From Aquimarina sp. MAR_2010_214 (GTDB lineage Bacteria; Bacteroidota; Bacteroidia; Flavobacteriales; Flavobacteriaceae): a DNA stretch of 64,000 nt. The notes under the pieces are model-generated. The model saw nothing but the letters and a program-made list of their open reading frames with translations. It was not told where the DNA came from and did not search any database. The stretch lies in NCBI RefSeq assembly GCF_002846555.1, contig NZ_PJMS01000001.1, positions 5,735,501 to 5,799,500 on the forward strand. The letters are read 5' to 3'. Positions within the stretch are counted from its first letter, which is position 1, and each line of letters begins with the position of its first letter. Position numbers and translations under genes: made by a program. This document shows positions 9,584 to 18,743 of this stretch, piece after piece.

Positions 9584-9857
9584 TACTACTAATAAACAAG
9601 GATTATTCTTTAATTGTTCTGTAATGATACAACTATATTTTCAGAAGTGATCTATGAACTCATATTGAGTAAGCAAAATTTACGTCTTACTCTCTAATTT
9701 TATCATTTTTTTCAATCCTCCACTTATCTATAAAAAATTACCATTCGTCTACACTAAAAATACATTTCAACGAAAGAAATCATAAAACCACCTCTAAAAA
9801 GGAGACCTTTAGTGTTGTTAAAGAACAATTTTTAACCTAACTTAAAACACTGAAATA

Positions 9858-10259
9858 ATGAGTTTGACTTTTTTATTAATAGATGATGATGAAATAGAAC
9901 GACTAAAATTTGCTAGAGTTTTGGATAAAAATGGCTATCCGCATAAAATTGTAGAAGCCAAAAATGGTGAAGAAGCTTTAGATATTTTGGATCAAAAGGA
10001 TCAACAACCAGATATTATCTTTCTTGATCTAAATATGCCTAAGATGAATGGTTTAGAATTTTTAAAAGAGTTAAAATCAAACGCATCTTTACAATACATA
10101 CCAGTGATCATTTTAAGTACATCTAATAATCATCAGGATCTTAAAGAGGCATACAAAATTGGAGCTGCTGGTTATATTGTTAAACCATTAAAGTATGAAG
10201 AATACACACATAAAATAAAATGTTTAATTGAATACTGGAGTGTTAATGAACTTTTATAA
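9858..10259 (+). CDS. Single-domain response regulator (CheY-like)
   Basis: 133 residues forming one REC domain. It has the acidic cluster DDDE at 9-12, phosphoacceptor D57 in IIFLDLNMPKMNG, the switch Ser/Thr in IILSTSN and K109 in GYIVKPLKYEEY. No output domain. It precedes the H-NOX/kinase/Hpt genes in the same direction with a 265-bp gap, so it may be a shuttle or feedback receiver for that phosphorelay. Which kinase feeds it cannot be seen. Confidence 0.9.
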   Translation: MSLTFLLIDDDEIERLKFARVLDKNGYPHKIVEAKNGEEALDILDQKDQQPDIIFLDLNMPKMNGLEFLKELKSNASLQYIPVIILSTSNNHQDLKEAYKIGAAGYIVKPLKYEEYTHKIKCLIEYWSVNELL

Positions 10260-10524
10260 GCATAATAGTTATCTTTATAAACTACCAAAAATAGTATAGA
10301 CATGAAATAAATTTCTTTTTAATGTAAATATATTGTCATTATAGGAGTTCTTATCCGATTTATACCCCAGGAAGAAAACATCTGTTTGAATTAAGTTATT
10401 AACTCAAAACAGTGAAAATTACCTCATATATGTTTTCTTTTCAATATTATACAAATCACGCAAAACTACAATACAATAGTTTTTCTGAGGTATACAGGCA
10501 TCTAACCAAAAAGTTTTTAAAAGA

Positions 10525-11070
10525 ATGAAAGGAATAGTATTTACAGAATTTTTAGAATTAGTCGAAGATAAATTTGGATTAGAAGTAGTCGATAAAATCA
10601 TCCAACAATCTAATCTGCCCTCGCAAGGAGCATATACCGCCATAGGTACTTATGACTTTTCTGAAATGCTGGGGTTACTAAAACATCTTAGCGAGCATAC
10701 AAAACTAAGCATCGATGACCTTCTTCTCACTTATGCCGAACATTTTTTTTCTGTTTTGGCCAGTAGTTATCCACATTTAATAGAAAAGTACAATGATCCT
10801 ATAGAGATGTTATCCTCTATCGAAAATCATATTCATGTCGAAGTTCGAAAAATATATCCCGATGCAGAACTTCCCACTTTTGAAATACAAGAAAAAACCC
10901 CCTCTAGACTGGTTATGATTTATAAATCCAGTAGAGCGATGTACAATTTTGGACTTGGGTTAATGCGTAAAACCTTTGAGCATTTTGATGCTACGGCTAC
11001 AATCACACTAGAAAAACTCACATCAGATGGAACGGAAGTAAAATTTAGTATCGTGAAAACAAATGAGTAG
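10525..11070 (+). CDS. H-NOX (heme nitric oxide/oxygen binding) sensor protein
   Basis: 181 residues, the full length of bacterial H-NOX domains. It begins MKGIVFTEFLELVEDKFG as is typical. The proximal heme ligand is expected at H104 (motif IHVEVRKIYPDAELPTF, aligning with H103 of the Shewanella oneidensis protein). The YxSxR heme-propionate motif is present as YKSSR, followed by GLGLMRKT. The distal pocket has no obvious Tyr, which favours NO rather than O2 binding, but that is inference. Its last 8 bases overlap the start of the histidine kinase, so the two are co-translated; H-NOX proteins control partner kinases encoded next to them. Confidence 0.93.
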   Translation: MKGIVFTEFLELVEDKFGLEVVDKIIQQSNLPSQGAYTAIGTYDFSEMLGLLKHLSEHTKLSIDDLLLTYAEHFFSVLASSYPHLIEKYNDPIEMLSSIENHIHVEVRKIYPDAELPTFEIQEKTPSRLVMIYKSSRAMYNFGLGLMRKTFEHFDATATITLEKLTSDGTEVKFSIVKTNE

Positions 11071-12655
11071 TGATGATATAGAAATACTAAAAAGAGCTAT
11101 ACAAAGAGAAAAGTTAGCTCGAAAACAAGCAGAAAAAATTCTTGAGGATAAATCTCGGGAACTTTATCTGATCACTCAAGAATTAAAAGAAACCAATGAA
11201 AAACTAGAAGATCAGGTAGGTACAAAGGAATCTGAGTTACAAGGCGTATTTGATAATTTACTGGATGCCTACGTTAGAATGGATATTTTCGGTAATGTCC
11301 TGGAGATGAACTATGCCGCTAGAAATTTATTTGGATATGATATTACAAAAGAAAAACTAAATGTTGTAAAACTTATTTATAAAGAAGATTATAAATATGC
11401 CATGACTTCTTTTCAGGAACTGGTTACCAAAGGTTCTTTTTCTAATTACCAAGCCAGAGTATATACAAAGGATAATGGAATACGTACCGTTCATATCAAT
11501 GCCAGTCTTATTTTTGATAAAAACAAGACTCCTATTGGAGCACAAGGTATTGTTACCGATATTACCGAAGAGCTGAAACAGAAACAAATATTCGAAGAAC
11601 AGAAAAAACAACTATCTGTTATTGTAGAAAACTCATCTTTGGGAATTGCACTTACTCAATTTGGTAAAATAGTTCAAACCAATAAAGCATTTCAAAAATT
11701 ATTAGGTTTTACCGATGAAGAACTCTTGCAAAAAGAAGTTAAAGATATTTCTATAAAAGATGAATATGAGGCCGTAGTAGAAAATTTAGAAAAGATGAAT
11801 GCAGGAAAAATCGATAGCTTTTCTGTAAACAAAAGATATGTAAAACATAATGGATCTTCATTTTGGGCCAAAACCAATATCGCGGCGGTACGAGATCTTG
11901 ATGGAAATATTAAATATCAGGTCGCATTTATAGAAGACATTACAGAACAATTAAGGGTAGAAAAACAAAGAGACAGGTTAGTAAAAAAATTAGAAAAAAG
12001 TAATCAGGAACTTAATGATTATGCACATATTGTATCACACGATCTTAAATCTCCTTTACGTAGCATGAATGCATTAATTACATGGTTAAAAGAAGACTAT
12101 GCTGATACTCTCGATGATGGTGCTCAAAACTCATTAAACATGCTACTTAAAAAAGTAGACAAAATGGATCATCTGATTAACGGGATTCTCAAATATTCGA
12201 GTATTGACAAACAAGATTACCCCGAAAAAAACATTGATCTTACTGATATTTTGACAGATATTATAGATGTTATTCATATCCCGGATCATATCAAAGTATC
12301 GATCATCAATGAGCTTCCTGTTGTAAAAGGAGACAAATTCAGATTACAGCAGTTATTTCAGAACTTAATTAGTAACGCTGTAAAATACAATGATAAAGAA
12401 AAAGGAATTGTAGAAATTTCATGTAAGGAAAATGGAAAATTCTGGGAATTTGCAATAAAGGATAATGGGCAAGGAATTCCTGACAAGTATCACAATAAGA
12501 TTTTTCAGATTTTTCAGACATTAGATAATAAAAAAGAATCCACCGGAGTAGGATTATCTATAGTAAAGAAAATTGTTGACTTATACAGCGGTAAAATCTG
12601 GGTTGAATCAGAAGAAGGGCAAGGAACTACTTTCTATTTTACATTAAAAAAATAA
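11063..12655 (+). CDS. PAS-PAS sensor histidine kinase, H-NOX partner
   Basis: 530 residues, no membrane segment, so cytosolic. An N-terminal coiled coil (1-60) is followed by two PAS domains (about 60-170 and 185-295, each ending in a VTDITEEL/IEDITEQL motif). HisKA has H326 in IVSHDLKSPL. The HATPase_c domain has N438 (FQNLISNAVKYND), the G1 box DNGQGIP at 467-473 and the G2 box GVGLSI at 495-500. There is no receiver domain, so the phosphate probably moves through the Hpt protein encoded 3 bases downstream to the LytTR regulator. The overlap with the H-NOX gene indicates it is the regulated partner of that sensor. Confidence 0.93.
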   Translation: MSSDDIEILKRAIQREKLARKQAEKILEDKSRELYLITQELKETNEKLEDQVGTKESELQGVFDNLLDAYVRMDIFGNVLEMNYAARNLFGYDITKEKLNVVKLIYKEDYKYAMTSFQELVTKGSFSNYQARVYTKDNGIRTVHINASLIFDKNKTPIGAQGIVTDITEELKQKQIFEEQKKQLSVIVENSSLGIALTQFGKIVQTNKAFQKLLGFTDEELLQKEVKDISIKDEYEAVVENLEKMNAGKIDSFSVNKRYVKHNGSSFWAKTNIAAVRDLDGNIKYQVAFIEDITEQLRVEKQRDRLVKKLEKSNQELNDYAHIVSHDLKSPLRSMNALITWLKEDYADTLDDGAQNSLNMLLKKVDKMDHLINGILKYSSIDKQDYPEKNIDLTDILTDIIDVIHIPDHIKVSIINELPVVKGDKFRLQQLFQNLISNAVKYNDKEKGIVEISCKENGKFWEFAIKDNGQGIPDKYHNKIFQIFQTLDNKKESTGVGLSIVKKIVDLYSGKIWVESEEGQGTTFYFTLKK

Positions 12656-12658
12656 CGT

Positions 12659-12979
12659 ATGAACGAAACTCCAAATCTCATATACATTAAAGAACTCGCT
12701 GCTGGTTCTGAGTCTTTTGAACAAAAACTAATTGGTATTGTAAAGCGAGAGTTTCCTGATGAAAAAGGTGAATTTCTTAAAAATTATACCTCAAAAACAT
12801 ATACTAAAGCAGCAGAAAATGTTCATAAACTCAAACACAAAATTGGAATGTTTGGTTTTGAAGAAGGGTATCAAACCGCAATAGATTTTGAAGAGGAGCT
12901 AAAAAGCGGTACCCCTTCGTTATATTCAAAATTTATATTAATTTTAGAATCCATAGAGCATTTTCTAAAAACGCTTTAA
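12659..12979 (+). CDS. Stand-alone Hpt phosphotransfer protein
   Basis: 106 residues, helical. The Hpt signature AENVHKLKHKIGMFG places the phosphoacceptor at H56 (pattern xHxLKxxxG). It starts 3 bases after the kinase stop and lies 22 bases before the LytTR regulator gene. It is the expected relay between a receiver and a downstream regulator, although the kinase itself carries no receiver; the single-domain regulator at 9858 could fill that place. Confidence 0.85.
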   Translation: MNETPNLIYIKELAAGSESFEQKLIGIVKREFPDEKGEFLKNYTSKTYTKAAENVHKLKHKIGMFGFEEGYQTAIDFEEELKSGTPSLYSKFILILESIEHFLKTL

Positions 12980-13001
12980 AAATCCTAAAAACCAACTTAC
13001 T

Positions 13002-13733
13002 ATGAATTGCATAATTATAGATGATGAAGAAACCGCAAGAATGATTATTCAACAACTTTGTTCACAGGTTGATGAGTTAAATGTTATTGAGGATTTTCCA
13101 AATGCAATTCAGGCTATTAAATTCTTAAACAAAGAAGAAGTAGATCTAATTTTTCTGGATATTCATATGCCAGACTTTACAGGTTTTGATTTTATCGATA
13201 CCTTAAAAAATCCACCTAAAATCATTTTAACAACTTCTGACAAAAATTTTGCTTTAGAAGCTTTTGAGTATGAGTGCATCGTAGATTATCTGGTAAAACC
13301 AATAACCTTACCTAGATTTCTTAAAGCAATACAAAAGGCAGAAAGCGTAACGGTAGTTGCTGCAACAGAAACCACAACAGAGACTTCTACAGAACCGCTA
13401 TCAAATACATCTTCTTCTGAAAAAAACGAGCTTTATATTAATATCGACAGAAGATTAATCAAGATAAATATCCCAACTATTAATTTGATTGAAGCCAAAG
13501 GAGATTATGTGCTTATTAAAACCGAAAAACAGAATTATACTGTTCATTCTACATTAAAAAAGGTTGAAGAAAAATTACCAACTGATCTTTTCTTAAAAGT
13601 ACATCGATCTTATATCATAAATATCAAAAAAATCATTGATATAGAAGACAACAGTGTACTTATTGCCAAAGATGTTATCCCTGTGAGTCGATCAAATCGA
13701 CCAGAACTCATGAGAAGATTAAACTTGTTATAA
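13002..13733 (+). CDS. LytTR-family response regulator
   Basis: 243 residues. REC domain 1-115 with DDEE at 7-10, phosphoacceptor D53 in IFLDIHMPDFTG and the conserved Lys in VDYLVKPITLPRF. A Thr/Ser-rich linker (about 122-143) leads to a C-terminal LytTR DNA-binding domain (about 145-243, motifs LIEAKGDYVLI, FLKVHRSYIIN and PVSRSNRPEL). It is the transcriptional output of the H-NOX relay by position. Its last 6 bases overlap the end of the convergent gene on the other strand. Confidence 0.92.
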   Translation: MNCIIIDDEETARMIIQQLCSQVDELNVIEDFPNAIQAIKFLNKEEVDLIFLDIHMPDFTGFDFIDTLKNPPKIILTTSDKNFALEAFEYECIVDYLVKPITLPRFLKAIQKAESVTVVAATETTTETSTEPLSNTSSSEKNELYINIDRRLIKINIPTINLIEAKGDYVLIKTEKQNYTVHSTLKKVEEKLPTDLFLKVHRSYIINIKKIIDIEDNSVLIAKDVIPVSRSNRPELMRRLNLL

Positions 13734-14534
13734 CTGATTGCATTTTTTTCTTTTAAATTGATCGTCAAACCTTCTTTTAAAGGGTAAAAAGTGTTGTTTT
13801 TGACGATAGTCTTGTGTTGCAAAAAAAGTATTAAAACCACAAGCTGTAAAAATTTTGGTCGACCCTTCAAGCAAAGATCGAATTGGTCTTTCAGAAAAAA
13901 TCAAAGTAACATCTTCTACATCGAATGTTATCATTTCACTAAATGTCTGAATATAAATATGCTCATCATTTTTTTGATATAACTGTGCTAGTTTATATAA
14001 TTGAATCACTTCTTCCTTAGGTTCAGAATGAATAATAAAAAAGAATGGTTTTTTTAAGGAGAGTTTTTCTTTTGAGTATATAAAACCTTCGTTAATGGAT
14101 AAGTAAAGTGCTTTTGAATACCTATAATAATCAAGAACAATTCCTTTTTCTAATATAATCAAATCGTCATAACGAGGTGAGCTATGTTCCCTAAAATAAG
14201 ATGTTTTAAGAATACGAGTTACTATTGTTTTTTTTATCTTAATTCTATCAAGATTACTAAGTTCTCCGTAAAAACCACATGGAAAAACATCAACTACAAA
14301 CTCATACACAGCATATTTTTCAATACTTTGAATGAGTGTGCTAAAAAACAACTCATGATTCTTAAAAAAAGAATCTGGATAATACATCATTTTTATTTCC
14401 TGCGGAAGAAATCCTTTATGTCTCGAATTGGTTAGTATAATACAAGATGAAAGTTCTATTTCTCTAACTCGTATATAACTAAGTATTCTATTAAGATGTC
14501 CTAATCCAGATCCATATGCATAAAATAAGATCAT
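13728..14534 (-). CDS. GT-B-fold glycosyltransferase-like protein (MurG/UGT type)
   Basis: 268 residues. It starts MILFYAYGSGLGHLNRILSY, a glycine-rich first loop typical of GT-B enzymes (GxGHxxR). The C-terminal donor-site-like segment is ACGFNTFFATQDYRQK, then HFLPFKRRFDDQFKR, which matches the P...DQ pattern of MurG/UGT-like transferases. It is shorter than usual (350 or more), so the fold is reduced. Last gene of a seven-gene minus-strand run; its ATG overlaps the stop of the upstream lipoprotein gene by one base. Acceptor and donor are unknown. Confidence 0.65.
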   Translation of the reverse strand: MILFYAYGSGLGHLNRILSYIRVREIELSSCIILTNSRHKGFLPQEIKMMYYPDSFFKNHELFFSTLIQSIEKYAVYEFVVDVFPCGFYGELSNLDRIKIKKTIVTRILKTSYFREHSSPRYDDLIILEKGIVLDYYRYSKALYLSINEGFIYSKEKLSLKKPFFFIIHSEPKEEVIQLYKLAQLYQKNDEHIYIQTFSEMITFDVEDVTLIFSERPIRSLLEGSTKIFTACGFNTFFATQDYRQKQHFLPFKRRFDDQFKRKKCNQL

Positions 14535-15166
14535 TATAACTGTGTCGACAATTCTGCTAGAATGAACATTTTTTGATCTTCTGGAATTTCTTTTATAGCC
14601 AAAATAGCATATACATAATTATCTTGATTAGAAGACAATTGATATAAAATTTCATCATTAACAGTAACAGAGGAAGAACCGAGTTGTATAGCATATAGCT
14701 CCTCTTCATTACGTTTTATTTTTATTTTATCATCGTATCTCCTGATTTCAAAAGCATTTTCATTTTCTTCATTATCTGATATCTTAATTTTATCTGGGTA
14801 TATTTTAATTTTCCATAATAACTCTGAATTTTTATCTCTTAATTTAAAACCTTCACTTTTAAACTTCACTTCATATACCATTGACCCATTGGTATAAAAC
14901 TTATGTTTATCAGGTTTGTTCTTACTTGTATACTTATTTCCTCCTGCATAAATCGTTAAAGGATCTAGAGTAAATCCTCCTATTTTTTCTCCTGTTGGTG
15001 TCGAAATAACCATTTGGTCATCAACATTTGTTGCTTCTTCAACACTTGTTGCCTCTACAACATTGTTTGTTTCGGTCTCTTTTGATGCATTATTTTCTGT
15101 ATTTGATTTACAGCTACTTACGATTAACAATAAGCAAAATAATGCTACAGTATATATCTTTTTCAT
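14534..15166 (-). CDS. Hypothetical lipoprotein
   Basis: 210 residues. Signal MKKIYTVALFCLLLIVSSCK with lipobox VSSC (C19), then a low-complexity Thr/Glu/Asn/Val segment (about 20-50) that looks like a tether. The soluble C-terminal part has repeated charged strand pairs (KIKIYPDKIKISDNEEN, YDDKIKIKRNEE). It overlaps the genes on both sides by 1-4 bases and so belongs to the operon. No family recognised. Confidence 0.7.
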   Translation of the reverse strand: MKKIYTVALFCLLLIVSSCKSNTENNASKETETNNVVEATSVEEATNVDDQMVISTPTGEKIGGFTLDPLTIYAGGNKYTSKNKPDKHKFYTNGSMVYEVKFKSEGFKLRDKNSELLWKIKIYPDKIKISDNEENENAFEIRRYDDKIKIKRNEEELYAIQLGSSSVTVNDEILYQLSSNQDNYVYAILAIKEIPEDQKMFILAELSTQL

Positions 15167-16266
15167 AATTTCAGTTTAGTTAAATAATTTATAATCTCTT
15201 TTTCTTCGGTATATTGATTGTTTATTTTATTAAATAAACGATTAGAAATTTCAATTTTTGTTTCTGAATCTAATTTATGAACTTTCATGAGTACTTCTAA
15301 AAGACTCGAAGGTTTTAATGGATTAAACAAAAAGCCATCTTTTTCATTCTCGATCACATCTTTTATACCCCCAACGTTTGAGGCAATAACCACATTTTTT
15401 GAAGCCCCTGCTTCTAGCAATACATTTGGCATTCCATCATAAAAAGAAGGGATTAGAATAATATCTGCTGCATGATAAAAGGTAATTAATTCATTTTTAT
15501 TTACAAATGAAAAAAAACATACTTTAATATTGAGTTGATTAATATATTCTTTGACAGAATCTTCGATATCACCAACCATCCAGATTTCATATTCTTCTTT
15601 ATTACTAAAGGAAGAAAAAGTAGTTGAAAATTCTAATATTCCCTTTTTGGCTTTTAACTGCCCAACGATCACAATTCGTTTTCTTTCCCCAGAATTCTTT
15701 TTTAATGCATCAATCTGTTTTAATTGACTATTAACAGGTTCCCATAATTTACAATTAATCCCATTATGTGTGAAATACACATTTGGATGTTGTATTAGTT
15801 TAATAATTTTATCTCTTTTCTCATCGGTAACCGTGAAAATAAATTTAGACTGTTTTAATGTATATAATAAGGCTTCACGTCTCTTAGAAAAAATTGCTTC
15901 ATCAAAATCATTACCTCTTATCAGCGTAATCAATGGTTTATCTATCCATTTCGAAATAATTGGTCCCAAAACAATAGGTAAATGTCCTCCAAACGCAACA
16001 ACATATTTTATATCATCTAATACGGATAGTCCTTCTATAAATTGGGATGCAAGATTGAGCGTAAACTCTTCTGAATTATAAACTGGTACTGCAGAATAAC
16101 TTCCTTGCACAGCCGCTTCTGTATGAAACTTTTTTCTTCTATTTGTAAAATGGATGACGTGCACATCTACCTTATGCTTCCTGAAATTACGAATTAATCG
16201 ATCACAAGATTCTGCCATACCCCCTTTACTAGGGTGATAATGTTGGGTAATAAAAAGAAGACTCAT
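15163..16266 (-). CDS. Family 4 (GT1-type) glycosyltransferase
   Basis: 367 residues with a two-domain GT-B layout. The N-terminal domain begins LLFITQHYHPSKGGMAES, with the glycine loop of GT4 enzymes. The C-terminal nucleotide-sugar domain has the strand IVIVGQLKAKKG and the retaining-enzyme signature IPSFYDGMPNVLLEAGASK followed by VIASNVGGIKDVI. A retaining sugar transferase is expected, acting on the cytosolic face. Its 5' end is adjacent to the zinc-finger gene (stop at 16267) and its 3' end overlaps the lipoprotein gene by 4 bases. Confidence 0.88.
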   Translation of the reverse strand: MSLLFITQHYHPSKGGMAESCDRLIRNFRKHKVDVHVIHFTNRRKKFHTEAAVQGSYSAVPVYNSEEFTLNLASQFIEGLSVLDDIKYVVAFGGHLPIVLGPIISKWIDKPLITLIRGNDFDEAIFSKRREALLYTLKQSKFIFTVTDEKRDKIIKLIQHPNVYFTHNGINCKLWEPVNSQLKQIDALKKNSGERKRIVIVGQLKAKKGILEFSTTFSSFSNKEEYEIWMVGDIEDSVKEYINQLNIKVCFFSFVNKNELITFYHAADIILIPSFYDGMPNVLLEAGASKNVVIASNVGGIKDVIENEKDGFLFNPLKPSSLLEVLMKVHKLDSETKIEISNRLFNKINNQYTEEKEIINYLTKLKL

Positions 16267-16653
16267 TTAGCTATCAAAATAAGAAGTACCATCATCGGTA
16301 TCATCATAATTGTCATAATAGTCATTAACCATGAATAGTGCACCATAATCTTCTGCTATAAAGGTCATGTACTCGTATTCTTTATGAAAACGTTCTATCA
16401 TTTTTCTACGCCACACATATCGGTCTTTCGAGTATAACTCAATATCTTTGGTTAATCTCGTGTCTTGTTCTGTAAAACACGTTAGACATAAGTTTTGTGT
16501 CTCTTCGACAGTATTCGTGCTCTCTAAAGGTTTAAATGCATGAATATTACATATAGGTTTATTGCACTTTTTACAATGATGAACCATTGGTATATCACAT
16601 GCTCGTAAAACAAATAATCCAATAGTCTCTTCGCAATTTTTTCTTTCTTCCAT
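16267..16653 (-). CDS. Small cysteine/histidine-rich (zinc-binding-like) protein
   Basis: 128 residues. The N-terminal half carries a treble-clef/B-box-like set of ligands: C19, H25/H26, C27xxC30, C35, H38 and C56xxC59. The C-terminal half is acidic, with a run DYYDNYDDTDDGT near the end. It looks like a protein-binding adaptor rather than an enzyme. Sits between a membrane protein and a glycosyltransferase in the same operon. No named family recognised. Confidence 0.7.
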   Translation of the reverse strand: MEERKNCEETIGLFVLRACDIPMVHHCKKCNKPICNIHAFKPLESTNTVEETQNLCLTCFTEQDTRLTKDIELYSKDRYVWRRKMIERFHKEYEYMTFIAEDYGALFMVNDYYDNYDDTDDGTSYFDS

Positions 16654-16660
16654 ATAAGGT

Positions 16661-17590
16661 TTACACTCTTGGAGTTACACAACTATAACTGACGTTTATC
16701 AAATTAATTAATTCTAAAGCAAAATAATCAGAAGAAAACATCTCTATAGAACTTGATGAGTAAGGTTGATATTTTTCTGGGTGCTCATTTTTAATATCAA
16801 ATTTTCGGGTCGTTTTAACAATATAAAAACTTGTATCTTCTGCTAGTTGTATATTAGACTTATCTACTTCTTTTTTAAGGATATATTTTGTTTTTGGGAT
16901 TTTCATTTTTAATACAAAAGGATATACCGATTTATATTTTTGTTTTGTTTTTTGTTTACCACTTACTCTTCCTCTTTTGGTAATAATACGATTTCTCAAT
17001 CGTTCTGTAAAATTAAAGGAGAGCATCGATCCATCGCTTAAAAAGCATGATCCTTTACTAATCTCTTTTTCATAATAATAATTATTACCTGAAATAAACC
17101 CAGAGGTGTTAGCATCATGTTTTTCTTGTTTTATCAAGTTTGTGGATTGTATTGTGTCTTTTACATTAGCCTCTAATGAGATTCTGGATTGAGGTTGTAA
17201 ATCCTCTTCTATTAATGTAAAAAAAGCAGAAAAATAATCCGAAAAAAAATCAAAGCCATCTGTATATTTTTTCCTGAACTTACTATTAATTTTTATGGTA
17301 AACAGTATGGCAATACCCAGGCTCGCGATAATCAATATAAACACAGGAAAATAAAAAAAATAATTAATTATGAATCCAAGGACAATTAACGATAATGCCC
17401 CAATCCATATTTTTTTAAGTTCTTTTTTCTTTTTATCATTAGCATGTTCTCTTTGTAATACACAAGCTCTAAAAAAGCGAATCCATTTTAATGGTGTCTT
17501 TTTTGATGTAAAGCCCCTATGCAAATGAGCTCTTTCTATGGGAGCTCCACTAAATTGCTCCTTAGTTAAAACAGATCCTTGTTTATTCAT
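16661..17590 (-). CDS. Hypothetical protein with two central membrane segments
   Basis: 309 residues. A basic N-terminal part (about 1-60) is followed by two adjacent hydrophobic helices (about 61-98, IWIGALSLIVLGFIINYFFY then FPVFILIIASLGIAILF) and a ~200-residue soluble C-terminal domain with many beta-type segments and basic residues (RNRIITKRGRVSGKQKTKQK). This layout, a hairpin anchor plus a cytosolic domain, is often found next to LemA proteins. It lies in the LemA operon, 1 base from the next gene. Function unknown. Confidence 0.7.
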   Translation of the reverse strand: MNKQGSVLTKEQFSGAPIERAHLHRGFTSKKTPLKWIRFFRACVLQREHANDKKKKELKKIWIGALSLIVLGFIINYFFYFPVFILIIASLGIAILFTIKINSKFRKKYTDGFDFFSDYFSAFFTLIEEDLQPQSRISLEANVKDTIQSTNLIKQEKHDANTSGFISGNNYYYEKEISKGSCFLSDGSMLSFNFTERLRNRIITKRGRVSGKQKTKQKYKSVYPFVLKMKIPKTKYILKKEVDKSNIQLAEDTSFYIVKTTRKFDIKNEHPEKYQPYSSSSIEMFSSDYFALELINLINVSYSCVTPRV

Positions 17591-17591
17591 A

Positions 17592-18743
17592 TTAATTTCT
17601 TAAATCCTCATATACTTGGTTTAACTTCTTTACTTGTATTTGCCAGGTAAACTCTTTTTTCATTTTTTTTAATGCTCTATCCGACAAAACCATACGCTCT
17701 TCTGGGGTATCTAACAAAAAACGAATACATCGAGCTAGATCCAACTCCCGATCTGGTTCAACTAACATGGCTTCTTTTTCAGAAACAAGTTCTCTTACTA
17801 CTGGTAAATCCGATGCTACAACAGTAGTTTCGCAAGCCATAGATTCTAATATTTTTAAGGGATTACATCCTTGAATAATATTTCGATCACACGCTTTTAA
17901 AGGAGCTATTGATAATTTTGCGAAATGTATATAGTTATAAAGTTCTTCTCTTTGTAATTTTGACTTTACAATCACCCGATCACTAATTTCTAATTTTTCT
18001 ATCAGTTTTTGTAACGGTTTAAATGCTTTTTCTTTTACAGATGAGCAAATTACCAATTTTAAATCCTCATAGTCCTGTAAAAAGGTCATCGCTTTTAAAA
18101 GCACTTCTATTCCTTGCCATCGCTGTAAAGCCCCAAAATAAATGATATAGTTATTTGGAGCGTCATTTGGCCTTTCAAAAGACTCTGGAACATGCGCTCC
18201 GTTAGGAATCACTTTAATCTTATTCTCAAGAATCTTATAATCAGACACCAATAGCTTTTTTGTGGTATCTGAAGGCGTTATAATTACATCTGAATTTGTG
18301 AGACACTTTTGTTCTAAAGACCTAAGTTTACTTAGGAAATCATCTGTAAGATTTGGATATCTATAAGGTAATTCTATTGAGGTTAATGCATTAACCTCAA
18401 AAACTGACTTGATATTTTTATGTGCTATGATTCCCATACCACTCCAAATATCTCTGAAATGAGCAATTTTTATGTCCTTTTCATTTCTTTCAATTTCTAA
18501 AAAGATTTCTTCAGAGAACAGAGAAGCTTTTTCTAAATAATTCAATTTTTCCTCAGAATAATACCTCTTAATTAAAATATTTTCATGCCTTTGAACCGCA
18601 GGGAGTTTATCATTCCCTCTTAAACATAATAATCTAAGTTCATCCCCATGCGTTGACAACTCAGATATCATTTCTTTTATATGTGTAGATGATCCTTTTG
18701 AGCTAGGAAACACATCGTAAGCAGCATAAACATTTAACATCAT
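17592..18743 (-). CDS. Family 4 glycosyltransferase
   Basis: 383 residues, GT-B fold. The N-terminus has the open loop SSKGSSTHIKEMISELS. The C-terminal half has the strand YIIYFGALQRWQGIEVLL, ESMACETTVVASDLPVVREL and the acidic EAMLVEP. Adjacent to LemA (start 0 bases away) and to the two-TM protein (1 base), so co-transcribed. It is unrelated in detail to the other GT4 at 15163, which suggests successive sugar additions in one pathway. Confidence 0.88.
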   Translation of the reverse strand: MMLNVYAAYDVFPSSKGSSTHIKEMISELSTHGDELRLLCLRGNDKLPAVQRHENILIKRYYSEEKLNYLEKASLFSEEIFLEIERNEKDIKIAHFRDIWSGMGIIAHKNIKSVFEVNALTSIELPYRYPNLTDDFLSKLRSLEQKCLTNSDVIITPSDTTKKLLVSDYKILENKIKVIPNGAHVPESFERPNDAPNNYIIYFGALQRWQGIEVLLKAMTFLQDYEDLKLVICSSVKEKAFKPLQKLIEKLEISDRVIVKSKLQREELYNYIHFAKLSIAPLKACDRNIIQGCNPLKILESMACETTVVASDLPVVRELVSEKEAMLVEPDRELDLARCIRFLLDTPEERMVLSDRALKKMKKEFTWQIQVKKLNQVYEDLRN

